Shown: positions 24,865-35,604, counted from the first letter of the stretch. The stretch is 42,298 nucleotides of DNA from Prevotella sp. (GCA_017508965.1 JAFWQT010000071.1:1-42298), one strand, 5' to 3'. The notes: generated by a model not told the origin, from the letters alone. Made by a program: numbers and translations.

Positions 24865-25278
24865 ATGAAAAAATACTATTTTGCATTATTCTTCGCCGCT
24901 TCCATGATGACTGCATGCAGCGGAAAGTGGGGTAATCCGAATGAACCGAACGACTCACACCTGCAGCCATTCGAAGTGGAATTCAACTTCGGAACAGTGA
25001 AAGACGGTGCAGGCTTTGAGTACCACGACTTTCATTTCAGAAATGACGGCAAGGATCCTTTGGTGATTTCAAAAATTGAGACCTATTGCCATTGCACCGC
25101 GGTGAAATATCCGCAAGAACCCATCAAGCCCGGAGAAGAGGGAGTAATCAACTTAAGACTCGACGGTGGAGACGTATCACCCGGTTTCTTCTCTCGCGAC
25201 ATCGACGTATACTACAACGGCAAAGGAAGCCCCGTCCGCCTGACCGTCAGCGGCAAAAAAGAAGAAATGCAAGAATAG
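24865..25278 (+). CDS. DUF1573 lipoprotein
   Basis: 137 aa with lipobox 'MMTAC' (Cys18). The single Ig-like domain has the family hallmarks: 'FNFGTVKDGAGFEYHDFHFRNDGKDPLVI' region, then 'IETYCHCTAVKYPQEPIKPGEEGVI' with the paired Cys 'CHC', then 'VYYNGKGSPVRLTVSG'. DUF1573 proteins are common envelope proteins in Bacteroidetes with no settled function. It lies 106 bp after the LolD-like gene, with the G-quadruplex hairpin between, and ahead of a bidirectional terminator. Confidence 0.85.
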   Translation: MKKYYFALFFAASMMTACSGKWGNPNEPNDSHLQPFEVEFNFGTVKDGAGFEYHDFHFRNDGKDPLVISKIETYCHCTAVKYPQEPIKPGEEGVINLRLDGGDVSPGFFSRDIDVYYNGKGSPVRLTVSGKKEEMQE

Positions 25279-25324
25279 CCTCCGCCCCGTATAGGGATGC
25301 AAAAAGCGCCCAAGTCGTCAGGTG

Positions 25325-25345
25325 TTGAACGGTCGTACCGTTCAA
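25325..25345. repeat. 9-bp perfect hairpin after the DUF1573 gene
   Basis: TTGAACGGT (25325-25333) pairs with ACCGTTCAA (25337-25345) over a 3-nt loop, followed by seven A on the plus strand. On the plus strand there is no T-tract; its role is unclear next to the strong terminator at 25357-25396. Confidence 0.5.
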
Positions 25346-25356
25346 AAAAAGAAAAC

Positions 25357-25396
25357 AAAAAACTCGCGCCCCTAATCATAGAGGCGCGAGCTTTTT
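25357..25396. terminator. Bidirectional intrinsic terminator, DUF1573 gene / OmpA gene
   Basis: CTCGCGCC (25363-25370) pairs with GGCGCGAG (25383-25390). A-run 25357-25362 on one side and T-run 25392-25396 on the other give a T-tract on both strands, so it serves the two convergent genes. Confidence 0.85.
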
Positions 25397-25412
25397 ATTA
25401 TCAGATAGCTGT

Positions 25413-26552
25413 TTACTCAGCAACACAGATTGATACACGGTTCAGGTCGTTCTCCTCGAACGGTTGAACGGTGTCGCCGTAGCTGTCCCATGTGATGCGA
25501 CTCTCGTCGATACCGAAGTCGTTCTTCAAAGTATTTACGACAACGTCAGCACGACCGGCAGCCAGACGAGCGTTGATGCGCTCGTTACCTGTGCCCTTGT
25601 CAGCATAACCAGAAACAACAACCTTTGCGTTGGGATACTTCTTCAGGTACTCAGCGATGTCAGCCACCTTCTGCATTTCGCGCTCCACGATAACAGTACT
25701 GTTGATGGTGAAGAACACGTCGCGGCGAATCTTCTCCACCTTAGCGGGTGTAACGTCGATATACTTGTAGATAGTATCATACTTCACAACGTCGCGATAT
25801 ACATCGTGAGTCTCGGTCAGACGGGTCTTGCCCAAGTTGATGCGCAGACCAGCCAGTGCATTGAAGTACCAGTCGGGGTTGTCAGCATTCTTAGAGTTGT
25901 ACTTGTCGGTCAGGATGTTGGCATTACCCTCGAGAATCAGAGAAACAGCATCGCTCAGACGGAAGCCCAGCTGCAGACCGCCACGTCCGAAAGGATTAAC
26001 CTTTGTGCCGTCCCAGAGATACTCCAGCTCATAACCATCCAGAGTTCTAATCTGCTTAGCAATGTCCTGAGCCTCGTCGTTCTTCCAAGCAATGTTAGCA
26101 CCACCGCCTACGAAAGCAGTCAGGGTGAAGAAACGATCAGGATTCCATCCACCGATAAGACTTGTGATGTCGAACATCAGGTCGATACCGGGAGCCACAT
26201 AGTTCCACTTGTAGTCGAAAGTATAGGGATGGTTGGCATAGCTGTTCCAACCGCCCTTGCTCTGCCAGCCATTAGCCTGGATGCGGGCTGCAAACCACGG
26301 GTTGAACTGATAGCCGATACCCAGCTGAACGTTGGGTGAAATCAGCTTGTCGAACTTAGCCTCACCAAGCGTGTACTGGGCACCGCCCTGCAGTGTGATG
26401 AAGGCGTGCTTGTTGAACTTCTGAGTCACGTCCTGGTGATCGAACTCCTGCACAGTGCGCTGGTCGACGCGGTCAACCACCTTCTTCTGCTGTGCTGTGG
26501 CGGTGAGGCTAACGAGAGCCATCAAAGCCACGATAAAAGATTTCATTTTCAT
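25413..26552 (-). CDS. OmpA-family outer membrane protein
   Basis: 379 aa (or 377 from the ATG at 26546). Signal peptide ends 'ATAQ'. Residues about 45-240 form a beta-barrel of OmpA-like strands ('AFITLQGGAQYTLGE', 'NVQLGIGYQFNPWFAARIQ', 'GGLQLGFRLSDAVSLILEGNAN'). A linker follows, then an OmpA C-terminal peptidoglycan-binding domain (about 275-379: 'VFFTINSTVIV', 'AKVVVSGYADKGTGNERINARLAAGRADVV', ending 'NRVSICVAE'). The Asp and Arg that contact diaminopimelate in this family appear conserved in 'GYADKGTGN' and 'NARLAAGRA'. It anchors the outer membrane to the cell wall. It follows the 1057-aa secreted protein gene by 32 bp and ends at a shared terminator. Confidence 0.9.
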   Translation of the reverse strand: MKMKSFIVALMALVSLTATAQQKKVVDRVDQRTVQEFDHQDVTQKFNKHAFITLQGGAQYTLGEAKFDKLISPNVQLGIGYQFNPWFAARIQANGWQSKGGWNSYANHPYTFDYKWNYVAPGIDLMFDITSLIGGWNPDRFFTLTAFVGGGANIAWKNDEAQDIAKQIRTLDGYELEYLWDGTKVNPFGRGGLQLGFRLSDAVSLILEGNANILTDKYNSKNADNPDWYFNALAGLRINLGKTRLTETHDVYRDVVKYDTIYKYIDVTPAKVEKIRRDVFFTINSTVIVEREMQKVADIAEYLKKYPNAKVVVSGYADKGTGNERINARLAAGRADVVVNTLKNDFGIDESRITWDSYGDTVQPFEENDLNRVSICVAE

Positions 26553-26584
26553 AACGTTATAAAATTAAATTAATATATTGATAT

Positions 26585-29500
26585 TTATTTTACCATGATT
26601 TTCTTACCATTGACGATATACACGCCCGGCTTCTTCATATTCTCCACGCGGCGTCCCGTCAGGTCGTATATTATCTGCTCACTGCCGTCAGCTGCATTAA
26701 CCTCGTCGATTCCCAGAATGTCGATAATAACATTGTTGACGGGGAACTGGAAACTAGTGGCAGTGTTTGTTCTGCATGCACCAGTGAATTTATTGTCCTT
26801 CAGCCATTTTCCAAAGTTAGCGTCACCAAGAGCTTCACTAGGAACAGTCACATAATACATGCCGCTAAGATACTTCAGTTCATTCTCAGTGAACGGATTA
26901 TCCAAGACAAGTTTCACGGCAACTGTACCATTCAGCCAATCGTACTTCAAATCCTTCTTGTAGTTAGGATAGGCTTCCAAATGTCCAGTTTTCACCAGAG
27001 CACCATTGATATTATTAATCGTAATCTCCTTATCGGGATTAGGCACGATTGACGAGGCTGTAGAGAAGAATATCAGGTCGTTCAACCATACATCAGCCAC
27101 CACATCAGCATTAACACTTGGATCCATCCTATATTTTACTTCCACAGCAAAGGGATAGTCATAGCTGAAATTAGGCTTTGTGGTAGGCTCGGAAGCCTTA
27201 ATCGTAATATTCAACTGAGCAGAAGTACCAACTACAGATGAGCTTTCACTAGTCGGCACATAGCTGAATGTTTCGGCAGGAACGTTAAGCTGATAGTCGC
27301 CTGCAGCTAACCCTTCTGTGTTAACATTGAACTTTGCGGAGGTACTAGCAATCTTGGTCAATACCGTATGACCTGTGTTTACTCGTTCACCACTTCCCGA
27401 CTTCACAAAATAGGGAGCCGCAGAATCGTCAATGTCCGCACTCTTCACATTAGAAACTACTAATGTTATCGGGTCGCCAGCCTTGCTAATTTCAATTGAC
27501 TTCAGATTGTTATCAAACGTAATATCTGCCTGAGTGGGATCAGGTGTTTGACCAGATGAACTTCCTTTAATAGTGATACTCAACTTAGTTAAAGTTCCTG
27601 TAACTGATGAATAATCACTCGTCGGTGTATAACTAAAGGTCTCAGCAGGAACATACAACAGGTACTCACCCGGTTCTAATCCTGTTGTATTCACCGAGAA
27701 GCTATAAGGACTGTTCTCTACCTTTGTCAGTATAGTTCCGGCAAATTGTATTCTCTCAGGATTACTAATCTGGCTTTGCTTTTCGTAATAAGGAAGCGAG
27801 CCATCGGCAAGTTCTGCACTCTGTACATTGCCAACCAAAAGCGTGATTGGATCACCGGCTTTCTCTATCTCAATTCCTTTTAGGTTATTACCAAAAGTAA
27901 TATCAGCCTCGATAGAAGTCGTGGGATCAGCGGGTTCCGAGGTTTCCTCGAAGATGAAGGCACTCGAAGATGAACTGCTGAAGAAAGTCGAAGCCGTGGG
28001 TGAAGCAACAATCGCTAAAGAAGGATAGCTTACGGCAGCAGTCGAATTACCCAAATCTTCATCGTTGGCATTGCGACCTAACCATCCTGAAATCGAGAAC
28101 TTACCAATAAGTTCTGTTGAATCAGCATTCTCAACTTGCAATTTAGTTACCTGGAGTTGGGTAGCCTTACCAGACTGATGATATACAAAACCATCAAATC
28201 CAGAAGGATTGCCAAGAACTGTCAAATAGTGCTCATCCTTTGTCTTAAACTCAAAATATCCATTTCCTGCAACAGCTTGGAAAGCATCTGTTGCACTATA
28301 GGAAGACTTAAGCGTAACTTTCTGATTGTCGTAAGACAGATAGGCAGTACTACCGTCAGCACTGATGCCTGCTATACGATACCATTTGCCATCGGCAGGC
28401 ATCTTCACGTTGGTCTCATTATAATAAGCACCTATGGCTTCCTTAATTTCATCCGTTGAAGCTTCCTTACCCTTGTTAATAACGGTAGTTAGTGCGGCAT
28501 ATGCGGCACTTGATGTAGTGGGGTACCCCATCAGACCGTTATCTGTAAACTGCTTTAACTGTTTGGCAACTGCCAGTTCTTGAGCCTCGGCAGATTCCAC
28601 TTTATAGGTCAGCGTGAAGGCCGGGTTCCACCGCTCGTTGGCAGCGTCTCCCATCATACCATTATAGATTGCCATTTCAGGAACAACGATAGTCCAAACG
28701 CCCTCATCGGTAATAGATCCACGTGAGTGGGAAATCGTAACGCTCTTCGTATTACCCTCCGTAAGAGCCAGCTTTGCCGTGAACTGCTGAATTCCGTCCT
28801 TATAGAAAGTAGCTGTAGAGTTCTCAGGAACGCTTACAAATTCTTTAAATATAATATCAATGGATTGCGGCAACTCATTCAGGGTACCTTCAGCAGGACT
28901 TATGGAAGAATAAATCAAGATATCACGCTTCGGATTCACACGGAAGGGGATAGTAATTGATTCATGAGACCCGCCCTCAGAATTCTTAAAAGCACCGGCA
29001 GGCACACTGACAGTATAGTCACCATATGCTGTATAAGTCTGACTCGTGGAAAGCCTTACAGAAGTTCCGCTCACCGAAGGAGTCATAGCGACAGGACTAG
29101 AGATACCAGGACCAGAAAGAGTAATACCGTTAGCATTAAAGTTGGAAGAATTGATATTCATATTAAAACTCAATGTCATGGCATTGAATGAAATCACTTC
29201 ACTTCCAGCAGACGGGTTAGAAGACACAAAAGTCAGCGGTTTTGAGGGTTTTTTATAGCAGACCTCTATAGTCTCAATTCCTGTCTTTTGAACACCATTA
29301 TGTATTTTAACTGTATCTGTCTTGGTAGTAGCAGTCCACAAACCAGTCTTGCCATCAAAAACGCCAGTGGAAGAATTAGTTAACGAGCCAAGTGACCCAT
29401 TTAACTTGACAGAAACCAAATCACATCCATTGGTAGTACGTATGGTAATGGTTGAACCTGCACGCATTTCCAGAGCATAATAGTAATATGGTTTGCCATC

Positions 29501-29758
29501 ATAAGTTAATGAATAACGAGGTATCATTACACCACCTACACCTGTTCCTAAAGTGAAACTTATCTGTATATCTTTGCTAATTATAGCTTTCGACGTTACT
29601 ATAACACCCTGATCGTCGAAACTACCGTCCCACATATCAACTGCAGGACTAATAGTTAATTGCTTAGGATTGGTAAAGTCAAACAAAGCAGTATCGTCAA
29701 CCTCAGCAAAGGCAGATACAGATATAAAAGCCAATAGGAAGAATAAAAACTTTTTCAT
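26585..29758 (-). CDS. Large secreted multi-Ig protein with sorting-type C-terminus
   Basis: 1057 aa, signal peptide MKKFLFFLLAFISVSAFA. Residues about 190-390 hold Ig-like domains of the bacterial Big_5 kind ('SSNPSAGSEVISFNAMTLSF', 'ISPAEGTLNELPQSIDIIF'). Residues ~610-880 contain two similar repeats of roughly 100 residues ('ADITFGNNLKGIEIEKAGDPITL' and 'ADITFDNNLKSIEISKAGDPITL' start points, both ending 'VPAETFSY.PTS'). The C-terminus 'IYDLTGRRVENMKKPGVYIVNGKK' is the secreted-protein tail common in Prevotella and compatible with type IX secretion; secretion route is inference. The gene is A/T-rich relative to its neighbours. It lies 29 bp after a small lipoprotein gene. It is probably an adhesin or surface enzyme-less scaffold. 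Confidence 0.75.
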   Translation of the reverse strand: MKKFLFFLLAFISVSAFAEVDDTALFDFTNPKQLTISPAVDMWDGSFDDQGVIVTSKAIISKDIQISFTLGTGVGGVMIPRYSLTYDGKPYYYYALEMRAGSTITIRTTNGCDLVSVKLNGSLGSLTNSSTGVFDGKTGLWTATTKTDTVKIHNGVQKTGIETIEVCYKKPSKPLTFVSSNPSAGSEVISFNAMTLSFNMNINSSNFNANGITLSGPGISSPVAMTPSVSGTSVRLSTSQTYTAYGDYTVSVPAGAFKNSEGGSHESITIPFRVNPKRDILIYSSISPAEGTLNELPQSIDIIFKEFVSVPENSTATFYKDGIQQFTAKLALTEGNTKSVTISHSRGSITDEGVWTIVVPEMAIYNGMMGDAANERWNPAFTLTYKVESAEAQELAVAKQLKQFTDNGLMGYPTTSSAAYAALTTVINKGKEASTDEIKEAIGAYYNETNVKMPADGKWYRIAGISADGSTAYLSYDNQKVTLKSSYSATDAFQAVAGNGYFEFKTKDEHYLTVLGNPSGFDGFVYHQSGKATQLQVTKLQVENADSTELIGKFSISGWLGRNANDEDLGNSTAAVSYPSLAIVASPTASTFFSSSSSSAFIFEETSEPADPTTSIEADITFGNNLKGIEIEKAGDPITLLVGNVQSAELADGSLPYYEKQSQISNPERIQFAGTILTKVENSPYSFSVNTTGLEPGEYLLYVPAETFSYTPTSDYSSVTGTLTKLSITIKGSSSGQTPDPTQADITFDNNLKSIEISKAGDPITLVVSNVKSADIDDSAAPYFVKSGSGERVNTGHTVLTKIASTSAKFNVNTEGLAAGDYQLNVPAETFSYVPTSESSSVVGTSAQLNITIKASEPTTKPNFSYDYPFAVEVKYRMDPSVNADVVADVWLNDLIFFSTASSIVPNPDKEITINNINGALVKTGHLEAYPNYKKDLKYDWLNGTVAVKLVLDNPFTENELKYLSGMYYVTVPSEALGDANFGKWLKDNKFTGACRTNTATSFQFPVNNVIIDILGIDEVNAADGSEQIIYDLTGRRVENMKKPGVYIVNGKKIMVK

Positions 29759-29787
29759 ATATGTCTAATCTAAATGTGGTTTCAATT

Positions 29788-30288
29788 TTAGAGATGCTCT
29801 TCATCAATCTCATCCTTTGTTGTCTTCACGCAGAGTTTCCACTCTCCGTCAACACGGACAGGATTAAACATGAACATCGTAACAGGAGCCTCTTTGGTAC
29901 CTGCCTGCTCGGCTGTAGCAAAAGTAATTGCATACTTCACATCATTGCATCCTTCGAGCATAAAAGAGAAGTACTGACGCTTATAGTCCAGCACGGGAAA
30001 CATCTTAAACTGGCGACGAAGACGCTTATCCATCTTCTCACTCAATTTAGAAATAGCTTTCGTTGAATCATCGTATTCATAGAGATTCGCTATTACCTGA
30101 TCAATCTTTTTAGCCTTCAGCTGCTCCATAGCATCGTCGCAAATGCGAAGCATAGCGGCAGTGTCCTGAGAAGTCAGCTCGCTGCGGAACTCCTTAATCT
30201 GTTCCTCACGGGTCTTAGGTTTACTTTTACAAGCGGCTACCAATGTAATAATTGCAACCGCTATAACAATGAAACTGTACTTTTTCAT
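29788..30288 (-). CDS. Small hypothetical lipoprotein
   Basis: 166 aa, signal peptide with lipobox 'LVAAC' (Cys20), then a charged stretch 'KSKPKTREEQIKEFRSEL'. The rest is predicted helical with 'MLRICDDAMEQLKAKKIDQVIANLYEY', followed by beta-strands 'RQYFSFMLEGCNDVKYAITFA' and a C-terminal 'VRVDGEWKLCVKTTKDE', which resembles the last strand of periplasmic NTF2-like or DUF-type lipoproteins. No family is recognised. It lies between the collagen-repeat lipoprotein (with a terminator in between) and the 1057-aa secreted protein (29 bp). Confidence 0.7.
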   Translation of the reverse strand: MKKYSFIVIAVAIITLVAACKSKPKTREEQIKEFRSELTSQDTAAMLRICDDAMEQLKAKKIDQVIANLYEYDDSTKAISKLSEKMDKRLRRQFKMFPVLDYKRQYFSFMLEGCNDVKYAITFATAEQAGTKEAPVTMFMFNPVRVDGEWKLCVKTTKDEIDEEHL

Positions 30289-30309
30289 AATAATTTTTTT
30301 AAGAAGGAA

Positions 30310-30346
30310 AAGAGAGTGCGCCTGCTCTTACGAGACGCACTCTCTT
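30310..30346 (-). terminator. Terminator after the 1611-aa lipoprotein gene
   Basis: AAGAGAGTGCG (30310-30320) pairs perfectly with CGCACTCTCTT (30336-30346) over 15 nt. On the minus strand it is followed by a pyrimidine-rich run (TTTCCTTCTT). It stands 43 bp after the stop of the 1611-aa gene. Confidence 0.75.
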
Positions 30347-30389
30347 ATTAGAGCTTTAGATTATTGATTTGTAATCAAAATCTTAATTT

Positions 30390-33300
30390 TTAAATCTCAG
30401 GATTGTGTCCATGAGTTGTATCAATGTGCCAGCGGATGGTCTCCTTAAGTGAACCCCACTCGTAGAAGATTTCAACAGGAACGATGATATCGAACTCAGT
30501 CACATTAGGATTGTTGTTCTGATAGTAGATAGAACCGAAGCGCAGCTTCTTAGCCCAATCCAGAGGATAGATACCCATGTATTCCTCAATTGCGGCTTCC
30601 TTCTCCTGATAGTAGAACTTATTAGGATTAATAAGACCCCAATTGCTAGCATCTACATTGTATACATTCGGCAGAGGCATACCCTTCCACTGAGCACCAG
30701 TCTCGGTCCAACCTTCACCCCAAATAACCTTAGTAGCGGTCATGTAAGGCTTACCTGCCCACAGGTCTAACTGACTGCTAACCTTATCGAGAGTTACGAA
30801 AGTCTCAGTGTCAGCCTGATGCATATTGGTCTTCACAACGCTTGGACGCATATCAAGAGAGATACCCTTCACATTGTAGTAAGCCCAGAACCAGTAGTGG
30901 TTGTCAGCCATGTTGCTGCTTACGCGGTACATGTAACCCTGGTTGTGACCAAAGTCACCCTTTCCATCGTAATCACCACGCCAGTCGAACAGTTTCAGGT
31001 TATCGAGCAGATAGAGAGTATTCTCGTTAGTATTAGCATCGAGAGCGTTCTGCAGTGAAGGAGTCTTCAGGTTGATAGGACGCTGCCAAGACACCAGATA
31101 AGTAGCAATGTTGTGATCCTCGTGGAGAGCCTGTTCAACGAACTTAGCTACGTCACAACCATTGTTAGCAACGAGACCTACCCAAGAACGGAACTGCTGG
31201 TTGATGTACTTCTGAGCATAGTCATAGTCGCAAGTACCATCGGCCTTCATCGGATAACCCAGAGCATTCAGAATATCGTAGAGGACAATATTCTCAGTGG
31301 TGTTAACCACATTGCTGGGCAGCCAGTGAATCAGACGAATCTGACCAGCGTCATGCTTAGTAGCTGCAAGAGAACCAGCTGTACGACCATCCTGCTCCTG
31401 CTGCATGATTTCAGCAATCGGAGTGTAGGTGTTACCAACCTTAGCATAGAGGATAGTGTTATTGAACATACCCTTGTTATAGTCAGTAGCGCAAGTTGTC
31501 ATCAGAGTCTTCAGACCTTCCTCAGAACGATAGTCAGCGTCAGAACCAGACCAGTCGAACTGGAGAGTAGAAGCATTCCAAGCACCAACCCAAGTATGAT
31601 AATCATCCTTAGTGATCTTCACCTTCGGCTTGAAGTAGCTAACGAGAGAACCATTAGTGTGAACACCGTCGGTCCAGTTGTCAGTAGGTTCAACTGAATT
31701 GTCATAAGTGTGCTTGTAGATGTACTTGCAGTACAGACGCTTCCAATCATTGTCAGAACCATTCTTCTGAGGAGTGATAGTGTAGACAGTACCGCTCACA
31801 CCCTTGATGGTGTAGGTCTTAGGAGCGAAGTAGTACTTCATACGCTTGTCATAGTTACCAACCTTAACCTTTGAACCAGAGAGGTTCACAGCACCCTGAT
31901 GCCATGCAATAGCATCACCAGAAGGTGTGAAGTCTTGCGGCAGACGGATGTAGTTTTCAGTGAGGCGGTCAGACATATGAGTATCCCAGTGCTTGTCCTC
32001 AGTGGTCAGCAGAGTGCTACCCGGAGCCATGATATCACTGATAGTAGCAGACCATCCCTTCTCAACATCAGCAGTAGCCTTCTTTCCATCAGGATTCCAG
32101 TCATACCAGAAGTTGTTGGTCTTCTCCTCATAGTAAACGATATTCTGGTCACGGGTAATCTTCATAGTCAGCTGCAGCCAGATGTAACGGTAAGGAGCAT
32201 CGCTGTAAGTGTTGCTCTCACGTCCGTCAACATCGTCCTTAGCCTTCCAGCGTACCCAACGGGTTACTGTTACAGGATAAGACTTAGCGTGGTGAGTGAG
32301 ATACTCAACCTCTTCCTCGTTCAGAGTCCAGCGGATCACATGGTTCGTTGGGCTACTAGCATTCAGATAGTAAACAACATTTCCGAGATATCCCTTATCC
32401 TGGAATACAGAGCAAGTATTATCTTCATCAGCACCACCAGTCTTAACAGGCTTAGCAATGCTACCATCGGCTGCGTTACCATAGATGTTACCGAAGTTGT
32501 AAACCTTCAGTTCATAACCACGAGACTGACCATCAGGAGTTGTACCCACGAAGAATGCGTACGGAGTTACGAAGCGCTCCTCGTTTGCAGGAACAGCAGT
32601 TGTACCAACCTTAGCATCTGCATGATAGGTGCGGTTGAAGGCCTCAATCTCCCAGTGACCGAGAGTGTTCTGCAGAACTTCCTTATCGAACTCAGCCCAT
32701 GTGGTCTCCATTGCGAGAGGATCGCAGAGGTTGAACTCCTTGTCCTGAGCACGAACAACAGCAGTTGCATTGTCCTGAGTGTGGCAGATGTGGAGCAGGA
32801 TATAACCATCGAGCATAATGTCACCCTTACCGTTCTTCAGCATTACGCGAACCAGAGGCTCACGGTCAACAGAAGCCTTAGACTGAAGATCCTGAGTGTG
32901 ACCCTGACCAGCAGCATCGTACTCAACGCTCTTAGCAATCACGATACCAGAACCATCGTCCAAACTACTACGCAGGATACCATTCCACTTACCCTTAGTT
33001 GCACTGATAGCGTCTGTTTCAGCAGCTTTCAGCTCAGTGTCCTTGAAGGTAGCGTAACGAGAGTCACGTGTAGCGTTGGTGGTGATGATGTAGTCAACCA
33101 GCTGGAACTCATAGTGGAGACCAAATGCAGACTCTTCACCGTAAGCCCATGTGCCAAGGTCGTATACAGTACCATCATAAACACCAGGAGTGTTAGTCTC
33201 ACGCTTCTTGATGTTCTCCTTCAGGAAGTGAACACCCAGATAAGGCTTCAAGTCAACACCTTCTGGATCGAGAGCAGGAAGTTCGAGAGCAGCACCGTTA

Positions 33301-35225
33301 GGATCATTCAGAGCCTCTTCGGGTGAATCCCAAATGTGGATACGCTTCTCAGTGCAGTTGAACTTCTCGTCCTGTGCCCAACCTTCCTCGTCACCAATAC
33401 GTGTGCCAGGAGTAGCAGCATTAGGACCGAGGTCGGGATAGTTCTTCAGGATAGGCTCAACATACTGAGGCTTGTTGTACCAAATCAGGCCTTCCAGCTG
33501 TACGCGGGTCGGGAGCAGCAGAGCATAATCAGAGGTGATGATGTCACCTTCAGCGTTCTTCAGCTGCAGAGCTACAGTATTGTCGGTATTATCCTTATTC
33601 CACTTATACTTAGCAAAACCATACCAACTACCACCATTTTCTGGTGCTCCATATTTTGTATAAGTTTCACCTTTTTCATTCTTAGGACTAGTATAAGCAC
33701 CTGGAGTGCCAGTAATACCATCACCATCATAGCCGTTTGCAGGCCAACTGGCTGTCGGCGTATCGGTGTTACCATTAGGATTGATGGTATCATCGGTTGG
33801 CCAAGGAGCGAGCAGGTTGGGATGTGCAATCTGGATACCAGCGGTCAGAACACCTGCCTTCGTTGCAAATGTACCATTCTTCGGGCTCCACTGTCCCTGC
33901 TGTCCATAAGACAGAGCGAGGGTCTTGCCCCAGTAGCCATACTTGGCTGCTGTGTAGACAGGAACCTGAGCAGCATAGAACTCCTTCGGAGAAGAAACAC
34001 CGAGAGAAGACTCAGAAGCACGAGTGTTATAATAAATTACATCCGGCTCAAGCACGTTGAACTTAGGAGCATTCTCATCATAGTCAGCCTTAGCTGAAGA
34101 AGGATTCATGTGGTACTGAACAGCCCAAGCGGGACCGTAAATCCACTCGTCAGAAGCAGTTAGCGTACGCTTCTTAACATTGAGCTGATCGCCATAACCT
34201 GTACCCTTCACAATCTGCTTTGTAGCAGGATCCCAGTGACGAGCCAATGTGTTAGGAATGTAGTCGATAACATCGGTAGCATCGAACGATACATCGTGGA
34301 GATCAGATGCGTCGGTAGTACCGTGGTGATCAACATCCTTGAAGTAATCTGCGGGATAATCCTTCAGATAGGTAGGACGAAGGATAGAGTCGCCCAGCCA
34401 AGGATATTCGATTGTCTCAATACCGTCGAGATAGAGGAACGGAACGAACACGAGGCTCTTCAGGTTACCGCTCAGAGAGATAACCACCTTGCCATCAGTT
34501 GCGTCCTGAACACCGTCGAGAATCAGTTCGTCGTTAGAAAGAACTGCAGTTACACCAGAAGCGCTTTCACCGATGTAGCTGATAGTTGTAGCCTCAACGA
34601 ATGCGCCATTCTTGTAAAGGTCGAAGCAACCGGTAGTTGGGTTGGGAACATAGTAAACAGAGTCACCAGTGTCACCTTTGTCACCTTTGTCACCCTTGTC
34701 ACCTTTGTCACCCTTTGCACCCTGTTCGCCCTGCTGGCCTTGTTCACCCTGCTGGCCTTGTTCGCCCTGCTGGCCCTGACCACCCTGCTGGCAGTCGCAA
34801 ACAGCCTTGTAATCGGTCTTCACACCGTCCTTATACCAGTAACCGTCGTCACCGATAGTCCAGACAGTAGCATCCTTACCGTCCTTACCGTCTTTACCAT
34901 TAGTACCGTTGGTACCGTTGGTGCCGTTGACACCGTCAACGCCATCCTTACCGTCTTTACCCTTGATACCAAAGATCTGGGTCTTTTGACCAGTACCCAT
35001 GGTAACTTCGATACCTGGCTCAGGAGAAGAGATTCCAACCACGCTCTTCACGTAGTCGCCATTGCCAATCATCTGCATCAGCTTTTCAATACTGGCCTTG
35101 TTGGCATCGATCTGTTTCTGCAGATTATTGATGTCGTCATCATAATCCTTACAAGACGTGATCGTGCTTGTAGCCATGAAAGCAAATGCTGCGAGAAGCA
35201 AAGCACTAAAAACTTTCTTTTTCAT
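30390..35225 (-). CDS. Giant (1611 aa) lipoprotein with collagen-like Gly-X-Y repeats
   Basis: Lipobox 'TITSC' (Cys25) is followed by a coiled coil with '[23 protein letters not shown]', typical of Bacteroidetes surface lipoproteins with a DUF4988/PL29-N type start. Two collagen-like tracts follow: residues ~87-118 (GKDG/GVDG/GTNG units) and ~148-188 (GQQGEQ and GDK units). Between them is the conserved '[13 protein letters not shown]' segment. Residues 200-1611 contain many beta-rich domains ending in '[17 protein letters not shown]', which I do not recognise. The repeats suggest a trimeric stalk projecting a large ligand-binding head. It is a single-gene unit with a long leader, two candidate promoters and its own terminator. 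Confidence 0.85.
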   Translation of the reverse strand: MKKKVFSALLLAAFAFMATSTITSCKDYDDDINNLQKQIDANKASIEKLMQMIGNGDYVKSVVGISSPEPGIEVTMGTGQKTQIFGIKGKDGKDGVDGVNGTNGTNGTNGKDGKDGKDATVWTIGDDGYWYKDGVKTDYKAVCDCQQGGQGQQGEQGQQGEQGQQGEQGAKGDKGDKGDKGDKGDTGDSVYYVPNPTTGCFDLYKNGAFVEATTISYIGESASGVTAVLSNDELILDGVQDATDGKVVISLSGNLKSLVFVPFLYLDGIETIEYPWLGDSILRPTYLKDYPADYFKDVDHHGTTDASDLHDVSFDATDVIDYIPNTLARHWDPATKQIVKGTGYGDQLNVKKRTLTASDEWIYGPAWAVQYHMNPSSAKADYDENAPKFNVLEPDVIYYNTRASESSLGVSSPKEFYAAQVPVYTAAKYGYWGKTLALSYGQQGQWSPKNGTFATKAGVLTAGIQIAHPNLLAPWPTDDTINPNGNTDTPTASWPANGYDGDGITGTPGAYTSPKNEKGETYTKYGAPENGGSWYGFAKYKWNKDNTDNTVALQLKNAEGDIITSDYALLLPTRVQLEGLIWYNKPQYVEPILKNYPDLGPNAATPGTRIGDEEGWAQDEKFNCTEKRIHIWDSPEEALNDPNGAALELPALDPEGVDLKPYLGVHFLKENIKKRETNTPGVYDGTVYDLGTWAYGEESAFGLHYEFQLVDYIITTNATRDSRYATFKDTELKAAETDAISATKGKWNGILRSSLDDGSGIVIAKSVEYDAAGQGHTQDLQSKASVDREPLVRVMLKNGKGDIMLDGYILLHICHTQDNATAVVRAQDKEFNLCDPLAMETTWAEFDKEVLQNTLGHWEIEAFNRTYHADAKVGTTAVPANEERFVTPYAFFVGTTPDGQSRGYELKVYNFGNIYGNAADGSIAKPVKTGGADEDNTCSVFQDKGYLGNVVYYLNASSPTNHVIRWTLNEEEVEYLTHHAKSYPVTVTRWVRWKAKDDVDGRESNTYSDAPYRYIWLQLTMKITRDQNIVYYEEKTNNFWYDWNPDGKKATADVEKGWSATISDIMAPGSTLLTTEDKHWDTHMSDRLTENYIRLPQDFTPSGDAIAWHQGAVNLSGSKVKVGNYDKRMKYYFAPKTYTIKGVSGTVYTITPQKNGSDNDWKRLYCKYIYKHTYDNSVEPTDNWTDGVHTNGSLVSYFKPKVKITKDDYHTWVGAWNASTLQFDWSGSDADYRSEEGLKTLMTTCATDYNKGMFNNTILYAKVGNTYTPIAEIMQQEQDGRTAGSLAATKHDAGQIRLIHWLPSNVVNTTENIVLYDILNALGYPMKADGTCDYDYAQKYINQQFRSWVGLVANNGCDVAKFVEQALHEDHNIATYLVSWQRPINLKTPSLQNALDANTNENTLYLLDNLKLFDWRGDYDGKGDFGHNQGYMYRVSSNMADNHYWFWAYYNVKGISLDMRPSVVKTNMHQADTETFVTLDKVSSQLDLWAGKPYMTATKVIWGEGWTETGAQWKGMPLPNVYNVDASNWGLINPNKFYYQEKEAAIEEYMGIYPLDWAKKLRFGSIYYQNNNPNVTEFDIIVPVEIFYEWGSLKETIRWHIDTTHGHNPEI

Positions 35226-35327
35226 TAGACTAATAATTTAAATTAAACAAAATTGAATATAAAATGTTCTTAAATTCTCTCACGATTACGCATACTCCTT
35301 TTGGGGGAGATACACAGTAATTTTGTG

Positions 35328-35359
35328 CAAATATACGCTTAATTATTATATTGCGCAAA
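35328..35359 (-). promoter_or_regulatory. Proximal promoter of the 1611-aa lipoprotein gene
   Basis: On the minus strand TTTG (complement of 35356-35359), a 20-bp gap, TATATTTG (complement of 35328-35335). Transcription would start roughly 95 bp ahead of the ATG, a long leader for this group. Confidence 0.7.
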
Positions 35360-35491
35360 CAATTCCCAATATTTTTTCACAAAATGAAGGTTTTTTAACA
35401 TTTCTAACACTTCCTGCTTAAAATAAGGGGTTGCGCGCTGTTTCAGCTCATCATAATAGGATTTTGTACCCGCGGGCCGTACACCTTATTA

Positions 35492-35508
35492 ATATATACG
35501 CGCGCGCG
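35492..35508. other. 17-bp alternating purine-pyrimidine tract
   Basis: ATATATACGCGCGCGCG runs without a break from 35492 to 35508, next to a palindrome CCGCGG (35470-35475) flanked by TGTAC/GTACA. Such tracts can adopt Z-DNA under negative supercoiling. Confidence 0.5.
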
Positions 35509-35604
35509 AGGGGATAAAAAACACCTGTCATCTCTCATAGGCAAATGGTTTAATGGTTAAAAAATTATTTGTCAGTATCATGTTTTTTGATTTTTAATTC
35601 GATG

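Noticed and set aside
31899-33326. Plus-strand frame of 475 codons inside the 1611-aa lipoprotein gene
   Set aside because: Antisense to a continuous 1611-codon gene with lipobox and collagen repeats; no start context or domain.
34667-34790. Collagen repeats as evidence of a phage tail fibre
   Set aside because: The protein has a lipobox and lies among chromosomal surface genes; no phage gene is nearby.
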